Assembly (NCBI GenBank): GCA_022495005.1
Contig: JAGYXB010001850.1
Location: 89,653 to 153,652 of the forward strand
Direction of reading: 5' to 3'
DNA length: 64,000 bases
Origin: Rhyacophila brunnea
Taxonomy: Eukaryota; Arthropoda; Insecta; Trichoptera; Rhyacophilidae
The position numbers and the translations under genes are program-made. The number at the start of each line of letters is the position of its first letter. The first letter of the stretch is position 1. The notes under the pieces were generated by a model. The model was not told the DNA's origin and searched no databases. It saw only the letters and a list, made by a program, of their open reading frames with translations. This document shows positions 23,435 through 34,462 of the stretch, one piece after another.

Positions 23435-24353
23435 TAGGGATTCCAATCCCGGGATCCCGAACTATTTTTGATACATATGAATCCCGGGATTGGTAAACAT
23501 AATCCCGAACCTTTCGGAATTGATTTTTTTATCAATTTTTATGGACAATAATTAAAAACGAAAATATAACGGAAAAAATAGTTTTAATAACAAATAACTA
23601 CATTAGAAATAAAGTTTTTATGAAGTTTGATTTATTACCCATGTGTAAGTTGCCAATTCATTTTATTTTTTCACATAAATTGATAAAAATGAGAAAGATT
23701 GGAAAAAACAATGCTTCGCACTTTTAACACAGTTATTACAGTACCTAAATCGTTAAGATTTGTAAAAAGTTTCACAAACACATTAAAAATTCCAGATAAT
23801 AATATTTACGATGCAGGTAACATCCGTAAAATGAATTTAAGATAATAAATAAATCAAGAAACATTTAGTTAGACGTTTCAGCCATTTACATCTAAGCTGT
23901 GTTTTTTTTAATAGAAAGTAAACCATTGCACACCACCAGAAAATGCTATTCTGGAGATTACTTCGGGCATATTATTCAGAATAATGTTTTAATTACTTTA
24001 TTCTTTAATTTTTTTCAACACAATATGTTATTTTAATTGAAATTGTATTTTATTTATTATTATCTTTTCATAAATAAATAAAATTATTTTACATTCACAT
24101 TTTTTATATTACAATATTATTTACTCTTTTAAATCTATGTATTTCTAAGATTGAACGTACAAAATATTTAAGAATAAATGTCTTAAATAGTATAAATAAT
24201 TATACTTGATTTATTTTTGACCGATTTTATCATTGTTATTTGTATATATAAAATTTTCATATTAACTATGGAAAAAAATGCCAATCCCGGGATTGTCAAA
24301 TTGTAATCCCGAAATCCCGGGATCAAAATTTTGACTCGGGATTGGATTCCCTA
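23435..24353. mobile_element. hAT-type nonautonomous element (TAGGGATTCC family), copy 2
   Basis: Ends TAGGGATTCCAATCCCGGG and ATTGGATTCCCTA, with a perfect 8-bp duplication GTCGTGAG (23427-23434, 24354-24361). It is 919 bp long and not interrupted, so it gives the reference for copy 1. CCCGGGATT motifs lie near both ends. No transposase frame. Confidence 0.88.
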
Positions 24354-24555
24354 GTCGTGAGTATGCTCAATTAAAGACGCTTTTTAACGATGTCACCTAA
24401 CGCTAGATAATACTGTATACCATGGAGCGTCTGTGTTTTATTACTGTGGTATAGGATATTACTGACAATATACAAGTTTATGACATCCTAACAAGACTTG
24501 TATTATGAAAAATTATTGTTTTATTATTGATATATTTTTTAATACTATCCCGTAT

Positions 24556-24710
24556 ACTAACCTGGAAAGACTGGCGGTTTTGGGTAGCCTCTGGGGAAGG
24601 CGAAGCAGAGGAGCAGCGTTGACGATCTGGAGCGATCAAGTAAAGGAGTTGACTGGGGACAGCATTCACTCTGAGAGAAGCAGAGGATTGGGAGAATATA
24701 ATTACTAACA
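24556..24710 (+). mobile_element. Non-LTR retrotransposon 3' coding end (family C), short
   Basis: The plus strand reads GRRSRGAALTIWSDQVKELT followed by remains of an EAEDRxxW-like motif, then an ATAATTACTAACA end. The same residues occur, in broken frames, in the 12128-12545 fragment. It is 5'-truncated after about 150 bp. Confidence 0.65.
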
Positions 24711-25129
24711 CGAAGTATAAATTACTGGATTTATTAATTGTGAATTTATTGTAATTATACGAAAATTGTAATAATTATGTGTTGCAAAAAATTAATTAGT
24801 ACATAATTGTGAAAAATAAATCTGAAATAAATGCATGCATTATAATTTGCAGTCATACTATTAATATTTGAAACAACACACAACTATACAATATATTAAT
24901 CCTATAAGATAATTATTACTTATTACATAATAAATATTATATCAGTTGTGTGTTATGAGCCACAAAATGTTTATAGGTTAGATTTTTAAAGGAAAGCTAT
25001 TTTTTATTCAACGATTCCTATTCTTAGTACCTCGATTCAAATTACAATTGCCAGTTGCAAATATTAACAAAAATCGTAAAGCTTCTCTGTGGTACAACTA
25101 CTAGTAAATTCCTAATTCCTAATTAGGGA

Positions 25130-25250
25130 GGACTCCGATGACTTAATTAATTGCTAATGCACATTGACTGGAATTTGATGAATACAGGTTTGAGTCCTAC
25201 CCGGCGTCATAGTTTTTAAACTATTTTTAATATTGTTTTAAAATTAATAT
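25130..25250 (+). repeat. Repeat E, tRNA-like module
   Basis: Has a B-box-like GGTTTGAGTCC at 25187 and the family junction CCGGCGTCATAGTTTTT. The anticodon-arm region differs from the modules at 25560, 39400 and 53430. Confidence 0.45.
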
Positions 25251-25394
25251 GTATATTTTATAACTAAGCATTTGAAGTATAAGGGTTTTTCATTTATTTT
25301 TGCATTTTTTGACTAATTTTATTGTTAAAAACAAAAAATATACTCGGGTAGTAGTAGTAGTAGTAGGAATTAGTAGATAGTAATTTTCAATAAT

Positions 25395-25664
25395 TAGAAT
25401 GATACATTCTTAAATCTTGTGAATTATTCGTTGAATAACAAAAACTGTCAATTAAAAATTATTAGCAAGTTCAAGTAAGTTACAACAAAAAATCTTGGAG
25501 TGATCCGTGACGTCGGTTAGTAATTAAATTAATACCTACTTTGATTTAATAGTAGCTCAATTTAGAAAGCGCTTTACCCGAGAGATGCAGGTTCGATTCC
25601 TGCGGTGTGTCTCTATTGGTTATAATATATTTCTAAGTGTTTTCAAAATTATGTATATTCAATA
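25395..25664 (+). repeat. Repeat E, long copy with tRNA-like module
   Basis: In order: ACATTCTTAAATCTTGTGAA, ATTATTAGCAAGTTCAAG, GACGTCGGTTAGTAAT, then an A-box-like TAGCTCAATTTAGAAAGCG and a B box GGTTCGATTCC (25590), GGTGTGTCTCTATTGGTTAT, and AAAATTATGTATATTCAAT. It is then cut at TA by the element at 25665. The tRNA-like part is not a credible tRNA gene because the acceptor stem does not close. Confidence 0.6.
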
Positions 25665-26358
25665 ATTGAGCGTTGTTATACACAAAGCAGCCAGTCCACA
25701 CAAACCTCAAACAGAGATAGAAGCACTTTTATGTAAATTGTGTTTCATCCACAAAGCCTCTGTATACTGTTTATACTTTTTGAATGATAGATATTATATA
25801 TATATATGATTTTGTGTAACTTTTAAAGAGATACAAGCATAAAATCTATAAAATTTTGGTGTTTTAGCGGTCCAGGCTGTATTGTGCAAAACCGTTTTTT
25901 AGAACATTCATTCTGGAATGCAGCTAACTCTTATTTTTGTAAGAAAAAAATTTATTATTTCATTTATTTTCTTAAAAAAACCTTCTAAGTTACTCAAGTA
26001 TTATGGGAATTTCAAAGTTCTGAAAATAATTCTAAAAACTTATAAATTATAAATTAATATTAAGCTTCCTGGCACTAATTTTTACATGAAAAATCTATAT
26101 ATTATATTATATATTATAATAAAATGAAAAACATACACAAGTACATAATATTATCATGTGGTTGCTTTATGCAGATCGAAAATGTCATATTCTGCGTTTT
26201 GTAAAATCTTTAAAACGCATTTATATGAGATTTTTGTATGATAGCAGCTTGGCTGATTTGTGCAGAACGTAAAACAAACGTATGAGATTATGGAAATAAC
26301 AGTAACCCATTTTTTTCAAAATTGTGGCCTGGCTGCTTTCTGTATAACTACGCTCAAT
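25665..26358. mobile_element. TA-flanked TIR element (Tc1/mariner-type MITE)
   Basis: The ends ATTGAGCGTTGTTATACAC and the inverse of ATTGAGCGTAGTTATACAG continue through AAAGCAGCCAG: about 33 bp of TIR with few mismatches. It is flanked by TA on both sides (25663-25664, 26359-26360). The host repeat E is continuous across this point at 53160-53180, which is a good empty site. Internal CTGCTTTATGCAG and GCTGATTTGTGCAG motifs may be diverged binding sites. No transposase. Confidence 0.82.
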
Positions 26359-26977
26359 TAGAATGCTACATTAATTTAAAAAAATCTACGTTTGTTATTT
26401 TCATGAAAGCTGAATAGTATGTTTGAGTTTTATAATATAATATATTCTATTTTTACGGTCCATATATTATGTACAGAAGTTTTTTTTTAATATCTATGAC
26501 AAAATCCAATTTTTTTATAAAAGGTTAGGGGTTAGATCATTCATTACGTATGAAAGCTCGTTCCAAATTATGTCACGTACCATCTATCCAGTTTACACAT
26601 GCCGCCTTTTTATTTATTGCTCCGCAATCTGACGCAAGAGCGTGTAGATACTGTATTATTCGAAAAGTTACATCCTTCGCTGATGCTTCCTTGTACCGCC
26701 TGGCAGTAAATCAAATCGTCGAATAAACCAACAACTTTCCGCTTTCAGCCATATATCACAGATTTATATTGCACTGTCTGTTGTCTTAGCAAACGGTTGT
26801 CTTTGGGTAAGAGATGTATTTCCTACAGATATCAACGTAAGGGATTGCCAATTATCGAGAAATGTGGATAGCGCCTTGATATAGAAGTACATGACGCATC
26901 ATAACATGTCACAAATTATCATCTTGTAGTTAATAATGCGATTTTATTCAGAATTTTTTGCTTTATTTATTGCTTTA

Positions 26978-27343
26978 GGAGCGTACTTTAGTGAAAAATA
27001 ATTTTCAACAGTAGGTGTGACGAAATTTCTCACTCGTCGCCTGGACTCGCCAATCGGTGACATCGAAGTGTGCGCACGTCGATTCGTTTTGTCATGGAGT
27101 TGGATGAAAATATTCTTAAATCGTGTAAAGATGACTAAAAAACTTTACGTATGTACTTAAAAAAGAAAACATGTCAATGAATATACTATTATTATTAGTA
27201 ATATAACAATGAACACAACATTAAATGGACGCATGTTGGATTTTTATGGCAAAATTATATTTCGTTTGGCACGCGTCATTTGCACAATCCGTGCATCGCC
27301 TAGCCACGATCTTTTTAGACCATGCCTCAACTGAAGTATAGCC
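26978..27343 (-). mobile_element. TTAA-flanked element F, single-unit copy
   Basis: Reverse copy of one F unit: GGCTATACTTCAGTTGAGG at the right end beside TTAA (27344-27347) and a decayed end beside TTTA at the left. Inside are TCCAACATGCGTCCATTTAA, TTCATTGACATG and TTTACACGATTTAAGAAT, seen on the minus strand. Confidence 0.75.
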
Positions 27344-27761
27344 TTAACGTAGTAACTCAAACAAAAAGTGAAATGCATTGTAATTGAGTTACTTCACTGA
27401 AGTATTTTGAAAATATTTTAAGAAGTTGACTGCTTTACTATATTATTAAGATATTATACTATGGTAATGCGTTAATGTGATGTATTTTTGGTGCTATGGT
27501 AATGCATCAATGTGATGTATATTTTGGTGCATTAGTGTTTTATTTTTATTTGATATACTAAAGTATTAAGCTCATACGAAATTCTTAAACTTACCACAAT
27601 ATTACAGATATAAATGATTTGTAACTTCAAACGTTGATATTTCAAAACTATACTTTTGGAGTTAATACACTAAAGTACTCATTGTGCGGATACCACGTCG
27701 CTGGGGCTAAATCTTTATAATCCAATCACTGAATATCGAAGACTTGAAAGCAATAAATATT

Positions 27762-28016
27762 ATAATCTTTCACAAGTGCGCGTGTTAATGACACTGATAG
27801 ATACTGTCAGTAGAGTTAATTGAACTAGTATTTCTACAGTACCCCCCTCGTAGTGAAATGCTTTTACGATCAATAAAAAAACTTTAACATGCTGTTGTTG
27901 TGAAAATTGTAGTTTTTAAATTATAATCTTTGATACTAGATACTGTCAGTAAAGTTACTTGATCCAGTATTGAGACAGTACCCCCCTCGTAGCAAAATGC
28001 TTTCACGATCAATAAT
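27762..28016 (+). repeat. Imperfect tandem duplication, two units
   Basis: TTATAATCTT, GATACTGTCAGTA, AGTACCCCCCTCGTAG and ACGATCAATAA occur twice in the same order, at about 27762-27880 and 27922-28016. The AGTACCCCCCTCGTAG core is the best conserved. No coding or RNA fold is obvious. Confidence 0.65.
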
Positions 28017-28254
28017 TTTTTTTTTAATATTGTTGTTGATGTAGTGTCTTTGTGTCAGTATAAATCGAGTCTGTTGTGCCTGTTATTGTAATCACTCATG
28101 CAAGTATTGCCACAGAAGTAATAACAAGAAGAAAAACGTATATTCTTAAACGTCAAGCAAGAATAATCAAATGTAAATATCAGTTCTCTTGATAGCTGTA
28201 ATTTAATATTATTTTTAAACGTTGTATGCAGTTTATAATATGCATTTATATATG

Positions 28255-28727
28255 CATACTATCTCGCCGAACTAAAAGCACTCTTTACAAGACACTTGTA
28301 AAGCCAGTGCTCACCTGGAAACCTGGACATTAACTCTGCAAAATGAACGAGCCCTGAACATCTTTGAAAGAAAAATTTTCCGCCGTATATATGGACCGAT
28401 CAAGGATGGCAACAATTGGAGGAGAAGATAATATGCTGAGCTCTATGGGCTGTACGAAGATTGCAGCGCAGTTCCATCAATTAAGATTGGGAGACTGGAA
28501 TGGCTAGTCATGTGCACCGTATGAATGACAATGAACCGGTAAAGAGAGTGATGTTCAGCAATCCAATAGGGCGTAGAAGAAGAGGCAGGCCAAAGATTCG
28601 CTGGTTGGATGGAGCTGCCAGTGACTGGCGTATTCTGGGGGTACCGTATTGGAAAGCGGCCACACTGGACAGAGACAGGTGGAAGAGGCCAGGACCCACA
28701 CCAGGTTGTCACGCCCCTGATTTTGAT
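28255..28727 (+). mobile_element. RTE-type retrotransposon 3' end (family B), near-intact C-terminus
   Basis: Conceptual reading gives LYKTLVKPVLT, then NERALNIFERKIFRRIYG, GRLEWLVM-like, and NPIGRRRRGRPKIRWLDGA followed by WKAATLDRDRW. The RRRRGRPKIRW stretch is typical of the end of these elements. A small deletion near 28320 shifts the frame, and an AATGGCTAGTC change breaks the GHVHRM motif. The 3' tail CGCCCCTGATTTTGATG is a decayed (GAT)n end. Very close copy: 59213-59597. Confidence 0.8.
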
Positions 28728-28904
28728 GCAGTTTATAATTACAATTTAATATATATTTTCAAGTATACATTTATTGAGAATGACAATGTCTGTTTCAATT
28801 CGACGCGTTTTTTTACAAACTTGGATGGAGACCAATTATTATGATTCATATTATGAATACGAAGAAGATTATGCGATGAAATGATATCTATAAATAAATT
28901 ACTA

Positions 28905-29035
28905 CTTTATGTTATTAGTTGAAGTATTTTATTAAAATATAATTAACGTCAATTGTATTAGAAATGCGACCAAATGATTGATTCAATGGGTCGATTATTA
29001 ATAAGTAATAATATATGAGACTAGATTATTATGAA
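28905..29035 (+). repeat. Dispersed repeat L, copy 2
   Basis: Repeats the blocks of 19598-19710: GTTATTAGTTGAAGT, AACGTCAATTGTATTAG, AAATGCGACCAAATGATT and ATGAGACTAGATTATTATGA. Confidence 0.5.
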
Positions 29036-29091
29036 TTTAACGCAATTAGGTGAAAGGAACACACTGTTTCGTTGACTGACGCATTTCTACA

Positions 29092-29509
29092 GGTTATATG
29101 TAAGTTGTACGTATGCAGTTCATCGTGGGACACTTATTCGTGCGCCGCAGTACGTGAAACATGAGTTCGTAAAACATTTTATCGAATGAGGAGTTTTTCG
29201 TTGAACATTTTCCCGTGGAATACATTTGTACGTATCTTACAAAATGCGGCGATAGTTTGGAAATAGTACTGCTTCAATTAGATTAATCCTAACACTAACC
29301 CAACCCAACCTAACCTAACCTAACCTAACCTAGCCTAACCTAACCTAGTAAAGACATCTTATAAAATTCGCCACATGTTGTAGCATACTTACAAATATAC
29401 TCCACGGTGAAACGTGATTAAAAATGTTACACAAACTCATGTTTCACGTACTGCGGCGCACGAATAAGTGTTCTGCGGTGAACTGTTTACGTACGAATTT
29501 CCGGATACG
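29092..29509. mobile_element. Mutator-type palindromic MITE, copy 2
   Basis: Perfect 9-bp duplication ATTTCTACA (29083-29091, 29510-29518). The arms contain TTGTACGTATGCAGTTCATC and ATTCGTGCGCCGCAGTACG in inverse register. The loop holds a run of CCTAA/CCCAA units at about 29299-29347, the complement of TTAGG. It lies opposite in orientation to copy 1. Confidence 0.9.
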
Positions 29510-29621
29510 ATTTCTACATAGGCAACAGTGGCGAAGACTCCATACTAGGCGATTATTTAAAGCCTACCTCCTTAAGAAAAATATTTTTTAATTGCATATT
29601 GACATATTTGTATACTTAATC

Positions 29622-30707
29622 CCGGGGCTTTCCCACTCTTCATGCACATTGGGAGCACAGTGGGAGTGGGAAGGCCCCGGGAGAAGATGGGCTGACTATC
29701 GATGTTCTCAAACGGGCCTGGAGGGCGGTGAGCGATGTGCTCGCACGTCTGTTCACGTCTTGTCTGCACGAAGAGAACATCCCAGAGTCATGGAAAAATG
29801 CCTCCATTATTATTCTTCATAAGAAAGGAGACACTGAAGATCTGAAAAACTATCGACCAATTAGTCTACTGCCAATTCTGTATAAGGTTTTCACGAAAAT
29901 ACTCTCAAACCGTCTCGAAACAGTTCTAGACGAGAACCAACCAAGAGAGCAAGCCGGATTCAGAAGAGGCTACAGTACTATGGATCATATACAGGTCGTC
30001 AGGGAAATCATAGAGCGCTACCAGGAATACAAACTGCCATTATATCTTGGTTTTATAGACTATGAAAAGGCGTTTGATTCCATCAAAAAATTCTCAATTA
30101 TAGACGCCCTTAGCAACCAAGGAATTTCCAGACGCTACATAAACATATTGAACAGTATATACAGTGATGCCACAGCATGCGTGAAACTCCACAAACGGTC
30201 GTGTAAATTCCCCATTAACAAAGGTGTCCGGCAAGGTGATACCATTTCACCTAAACTATTCACCGCTACTCTTGAGGACTTATTTAAGAAACTTGATTGG
30301 GAGGAAAAAGTTGTTCCAATTAATCGGGAGTACCTCAGTCACCTGCGCTTTGCAGATGATATTGTTATACTCTCACAAGACCCGAAAGACCTCCAAGGTA
30401 GAATGCAAGAACTCGCGATGTCAGTCAAACGGTCGGTCTAAAGATAAATGTCTCAAAGACAAAAGTGATGAGGAACTGTTTTTCGGACCCTGCGATTATC
30501 TGTATTTCTGGCACCCAACTCGAGCAAGTCAGCAGCTACGTCTATCTCGGACAGCAGGTGTCCATAGAAGGAAGCATGCACGATGAAATTGCTCGAAGAA
30601 TAAAGCTGGGATGGAGTGCTTTCGGACGTCTGAATATTATCTTCAAGAGTGACCTTGGGGAGGCCTTCATCCAGCAGTGGATTGACCCAGGCTGATGATG
30701 ATGATGA
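29622..30707 (+). mobile_element. RTE retrotransposon copy (family A) with 5' inversion and internal deletion
   Basis: Inserted in the hAT element with an 11-bp duplication TATACTTAATC (29611-29621, 30708-30718) and ending in a (GAT)n tail. The first ~34 bp are an inverted duplicate of the sequence that codes MKSGKAPG, followed by the reverse-transcriptase frame. After the FKSDL codons near 30655 it jumps straight to the 3' untranslated tail. The ~0.5 kb present in the 17086-17597 fragment is therefore missing. Confidence 0.92.
29671..30438 (+). pseudogene. RTE reverse transcriptase core, partial
   Basis: This is the longest protein-like frame in the window, open from KAPGEDG at 29671 to a stop at 30439. 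Reverse-transcriptase blocks appear in order: NYRPISLLPILYKVF, QAGFRRGYSTMDHI, FIDYEKAFDSI with the first catalytic Asp, GVRQGDTISPKLF, and LRFADDIVIL with the FADD pair at about 30349-30360. The protein would copy the element's RNA at a nicked target site. The N-terminal endonuclease domain is absent. A frameshift near 30432 moves the following GLKINVSKTKVM stretch to another frame (30441-30695), so it cannot be functional. All visible catalytic aspartates are still present. There is no true start codon. Confidence 0.9.
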
Positions 30708-31407
30708 TATACTTAATCACTTCGTTATTTTATGTTATATAAAAATAATTTATTTTGCCAACGAGAGATGTCGTATATGTAGGAATGTATTACAGTTTTA
30801 CACAGTTTACAAAACAATCTGCCAAGGTATTAAAAAATATACCACAGCGCGCCGTAAATAAATAATAAACGCCGCGACATCACGACATAAATAAATTTCC
30901 GATTATGTGTGAAATAATTCTGAATTTTTTTCGTATGGACTTTACGTCTCGTAACCTCAGCAAGTCTGCTGATTTGTGCGAAATAAGGTAAGCTCCTATC
31001 GCAGAGCCTAAAACATTCGCGCATAATATTGTTGTCACGACTGCGCACTTTGTCCAAAATCATTAGGTAATAATTAGATAATTAAAAAACGGAGTTTAAT
31101 CGAATAATTATAAATAAGTAAGTATAGATTGTTTTTAAAAATAAAAATAAATTTTATCTAATGATTTTTGATGGGTATACATATTTATTACAATACGTAA
31201 TTTTAACACATCGCTCATTTTTATGTCGTCAATGAGTTTTTGAAGTTTCATTGAATTAGTGTGTCGTTGTCATTTATTAGCGTGTACCTACTCACCACTA
31301 GTAAATATCGTACTATTCTCGTAAGTATACCTGACAAGTGTGCTCTTTTTATCAGATCTCTACAGCCTACCTCTTTACAAAAGTCACCCTTCGCCACTGA
31401 TAGGCAA

Positions 31408-32175
31408 TATGTATGGACCATAGCATATTCTTGCCATGTTATCTTATAAGAAGACAAATAGAGGGCACCATATCAGACTATGCAGATCGTATTTAATTGC
31501 TAGTTTCTTCTCTTACTTGACTAATAACTGTGCTAAAATTAAAATATTTTATTGTATCTTAATAATATATAACTACGAAATCATCAAATTAATGAACATA
31601 ACTATATAGGTACGATTTTATAATCTCCTCTGAATAAAGAATTTAATAAGTACTTCTCTCTACAGATACATACCATATGTTACGTTTAACTAACGGAGCT
31701 CTAAGTTTCACTACTCATGTTAATTATAAATTATGTTTACAAAACATGCATTCAAAAGCTCTAGTTGAGCTTTCATTTAGTATGCATGCTATAAGTTGTA
31801 CGGATTAAACTTTCAAATAAGATTTATACTCTGATCTGACAACTAAATACTATCCATCATTTTGTTGTAACATATTTACATGAAAGGAATCAGATAAAGC
31901 AATATATTTGCCTTCAAGCACCTAACTATTTTTGCATGTAATGTCGATTTATCTTTGTTGCGTTTTTACGTTTAATAAATAAAATTAAAAGTAATTAAAA
32001 ACTGAATAAGTAACTCTGTTAAAATACAGGCCATATTTATGATTAACAGTCGTATTCAACTGATGTTTTTGGAAAACTGTGGTTGCTGTACAACTATCTC
32101 TGAGTTTACTTTTAGTATTTAATCAACCACAGTTATCGTATACGAAAATGGCAATTATTTCGTATTATTAGTAAT
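31408..32175. other. Gene-free stretch, nothing recognised
   Basis: AT-rich sequence without protein-like frames, TIRs or matches to other parts of the window. Confidence 0.45.
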
Positions 32176-32179
32176 AAGG

Positions 32180-32352
32180 TGTTTTACAAACATTTCAACT
32201 ATTCATAATTTGTTTGTTATATTTTCTTTATAGTGATCCCTGACTTAATAGGTATGTGATACAGTTTTTACCTAATTTATTGTATTAATTTGTTATATAA
32301 GTTAGAGTTAACTGTGTTCGTTGACCCAAAAACTACTCAAATGGAATAGTAC
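32180..32352 (+). repeat. Repeat H, copy 1 (uninterrupted)
   Basis: Blocks CAACTATTCATAATTTGTTT, GTGATCCCTGACTTAATAGG and AAATGGAATAGTACAAAACT recur at 51700-53147 (interrupted) and on the minus strand at 63190-63440. Here the TTCATAATTTGTTTGTT junction is intact, so it gives the empty site for the insertion at 51735. Confidence 0.65.
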
Positions 32353-32384
32353 AAAACTTAAATCCATTAGAATGCTAATATATT

Positions 32385-33000
32385 TATTTTAGAAAACAAA
32401 ACATTGTGGACATAACACATCTTAGTCCAAGATGTTCACAACATGAGATTTAGATTATAACAAATATTACCCTCATTAGAGAGAAAAATGAAATACCATA
32501 TTAATAATGATACAAAAAACATAAGTAGAGTTATTTTATACAGAAAAATAAAATGTTATAAAATAATAGCACGTCACTGAAAATGTCTACGTCTTTGGTG
32601 AGCGCATTTACTAGTCTTGCACCACTCGCTAATTGTACCTGATAGGCTTGACACGAGGAAACGGTTCCGATACAGAATAAATCATGGCTGCGATCACGTA
32701 GGTAATTGACAGGTGCATGTAAATTTATATTATTTAGGACACCAGGATAGGGAACCATCCCTCGCGATAACAGGCAAAAATGTTTCAAGAGCAGAAATGA
32801 AGCGAAATTCAAGTGAGTAAAAAGTAAGCTATCCTAGTAGAAAGGCAGTCGGAAAATATAAATGTAGAAAAATAGTTACATGTCTTAAAATAAAAACATC
32901 GAAGAAATTTCTTCTGCATGCGTTCTAAAACAAGTTTATAGGAAACCTCATAACGACACCAGATAATCGACGCATATTCAAGAATGCTACGTACATACTA
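32385..33000 (-). mobile_element. CR1/Jockey-type retrotransposon 3' fragment (family D), diverged
   Basis: The minus strand reads SILEYASIIW, then ERMQKKFLRCF, which is the RSxLEYxxxxW...QxxFLR signature after the reverse transcriptase in CR1/Jockey-type elements. It continues, in another frame, as YLRDRSHDLFCI. Frameshifts and stops are present. The 3' end has ACATTGTGGACATAACA-like sequence shared with the 43337 and 55925 copies. Confidence 0.75.
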
Positions 33001-33020
33001 ACAAGACATAGAGTATACGC

Positions 33021-33831
33021 CAGTGGAGAAGGCTCCATACTAGACGACTATTTGAAGTTTACCTTCTAAGAAAAATAGATAGAAACTATTTACATGTAAA
33101 TAAATAAAAAAATATGCTGGAACCAATTTATTGTCAGAATAATTAATATTTAAAACATAAAAATGAGAGCAATCTATCGTCAGGATTTATAATAAATAAA
33201 AAATAAGTGACAAGCAGCGCCACGTGTTCTCTAGAGGGTATTGAAATATCGATTAATGCGTGATGATGTTGGCGTGCGTTTTAGATGAACTGCATGTCAC
33301 GTGACATCGGGGTAGTCAGGATTTTTTCATACAAATCTATAAGCTTAAAAGGCGAAGCCTAAAATCTCCGCATATATTTAGTGTCAATGACTGCTGCTTT
33401 ATTGAAATAATAATTAATAATAAAAAAAAATATGGGTTCAATCACGTCATACAAAGATTTTTTAGAATTTTTACAACTAAATAATAATTTTATTTCGTGA
33501 TTATTATTTATCAGTTAATTCAGACATAGAGTATATTATTTCTTTGTTTAGTTGTTTGTCATTTTGAGCTATTGATACTGCTATATTTACCGATGATATA
33601 TTTTTGGACGTATGTTATGTGGATAGGAAAATACATCATTTATATTCATCGCTCAATTCTATATTGTCAGTAAGCTATTGAAAATTTATCGATTTAGTGA
33701 TAAGTGTGTACATATTTATTTGTAGTAATATCGTATTATCGTCTTATTTCCCGTAAGTATACCTGACAAGTGTGCACTTTTTCTCTGATCTCCACAGCCT
33801 ACCTCTATCCAAAAGTCACCCTTCGCTTCTG
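33021..33831. mobile_element. hAT-type nonautonomous element (CAGTGGCGAAG family 1), copy 2
   Basis: Starts CAGTGGAGAAGG and ends CCCTTCGCTTCTG, both slightly mutated TIRs. Flanking octamers GTATACGC and GTATATGA agree at 6 of 8 positions, so this is an older insertion. It keeps GGCTCCATACTAGACGA and GTAAGTATACCTGACAAGTG. 811 bp, no coding. Confidence 0.8.
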
Positions 33832-34462
33832 GTATATGAATGACATTTGGATATAGTTTTAGTTTAAATTTAACTTATATTTATGTATGTAACGATCTTG
33901 ACCACGCGTGGTTAAAATTTTTGGAATAATAATTATTTTTCGTTTTACGTATTTGTATGAAACATAAAGTTTACATTACATAGCATAAAAATGTAGTTAT
34001 CTCAAGGGAAGTTGGCAACGGCTGCTTCGTTTGTAGTAGATATGATTTATTATGAATTTCATAGTAGATACGATGCGGTGGTACTGTGGAGTGTTGAATG
34101 ATAAATTGTGTTTTTTTACATCGCACCATTCGTAATGGTACGATGTATTTTTTCCAGTACGGATATCATGTCATTTCCCAGTTAACTTGTGTTAAACTTA
34201 TAATATCATGCTAATTTATTAAAAATGGTTAGCGATTGGTACGGATGAAGGATTCGAAATGTAATTTACATAATAATAATATAAAGTTTTAAATTTTTAA
34301 ACTATATCTTACTTTGAAAGTAAAATATGAAAGCTCAAACTGATTCCAAATTTGTTACGTAAACTTAAAAGCTTACAGGAGATATACCTATTATAAGTTA
34401 AGCACAGTTTCACATTATTTATCCTTCGACCATATCCACTCCTCAGAGCATATAGAGATCAT

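Larger units (their letters stand above)
29526..31399. mobile_element. hAT-type nonautonomous element (CAGTGGCGAAG family 1), copy 1, with nested RTE
   Basis: Starts CAGTGGCGAAG and ends CTTCGCCACTG, flanked by a perfect 8-bp duplication ATAGGCAA (29518-29525, 31400-31407). The family signature CTCCATACTAGGCGATTA lies at the left and AAGTATACCTGACAAGTGTG at the right. An RTE copy occupies 29622-30707; without it the element is about 780 bp, close to the 811-bp sister at 33021-33831. No transposase. Confidence 0.9.

Noticed and set aside
25540..25615. Possible tRNA gene with clear B box
   Set aside because: The acceptor and D stems do not close and the same tail (GTGTC...TATTGGTTAT) follows several diverged modules. 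A SINE-like repeat explains it better.
29299..29347. Run of CCTAA units as an interstitial telomere
   Set aside because: It lies in the loop of a MITE, and the same kind of run is in the loops at 22036-22058 and 40403-40421. It is part of the element rather than a remnant of a chromosome end.
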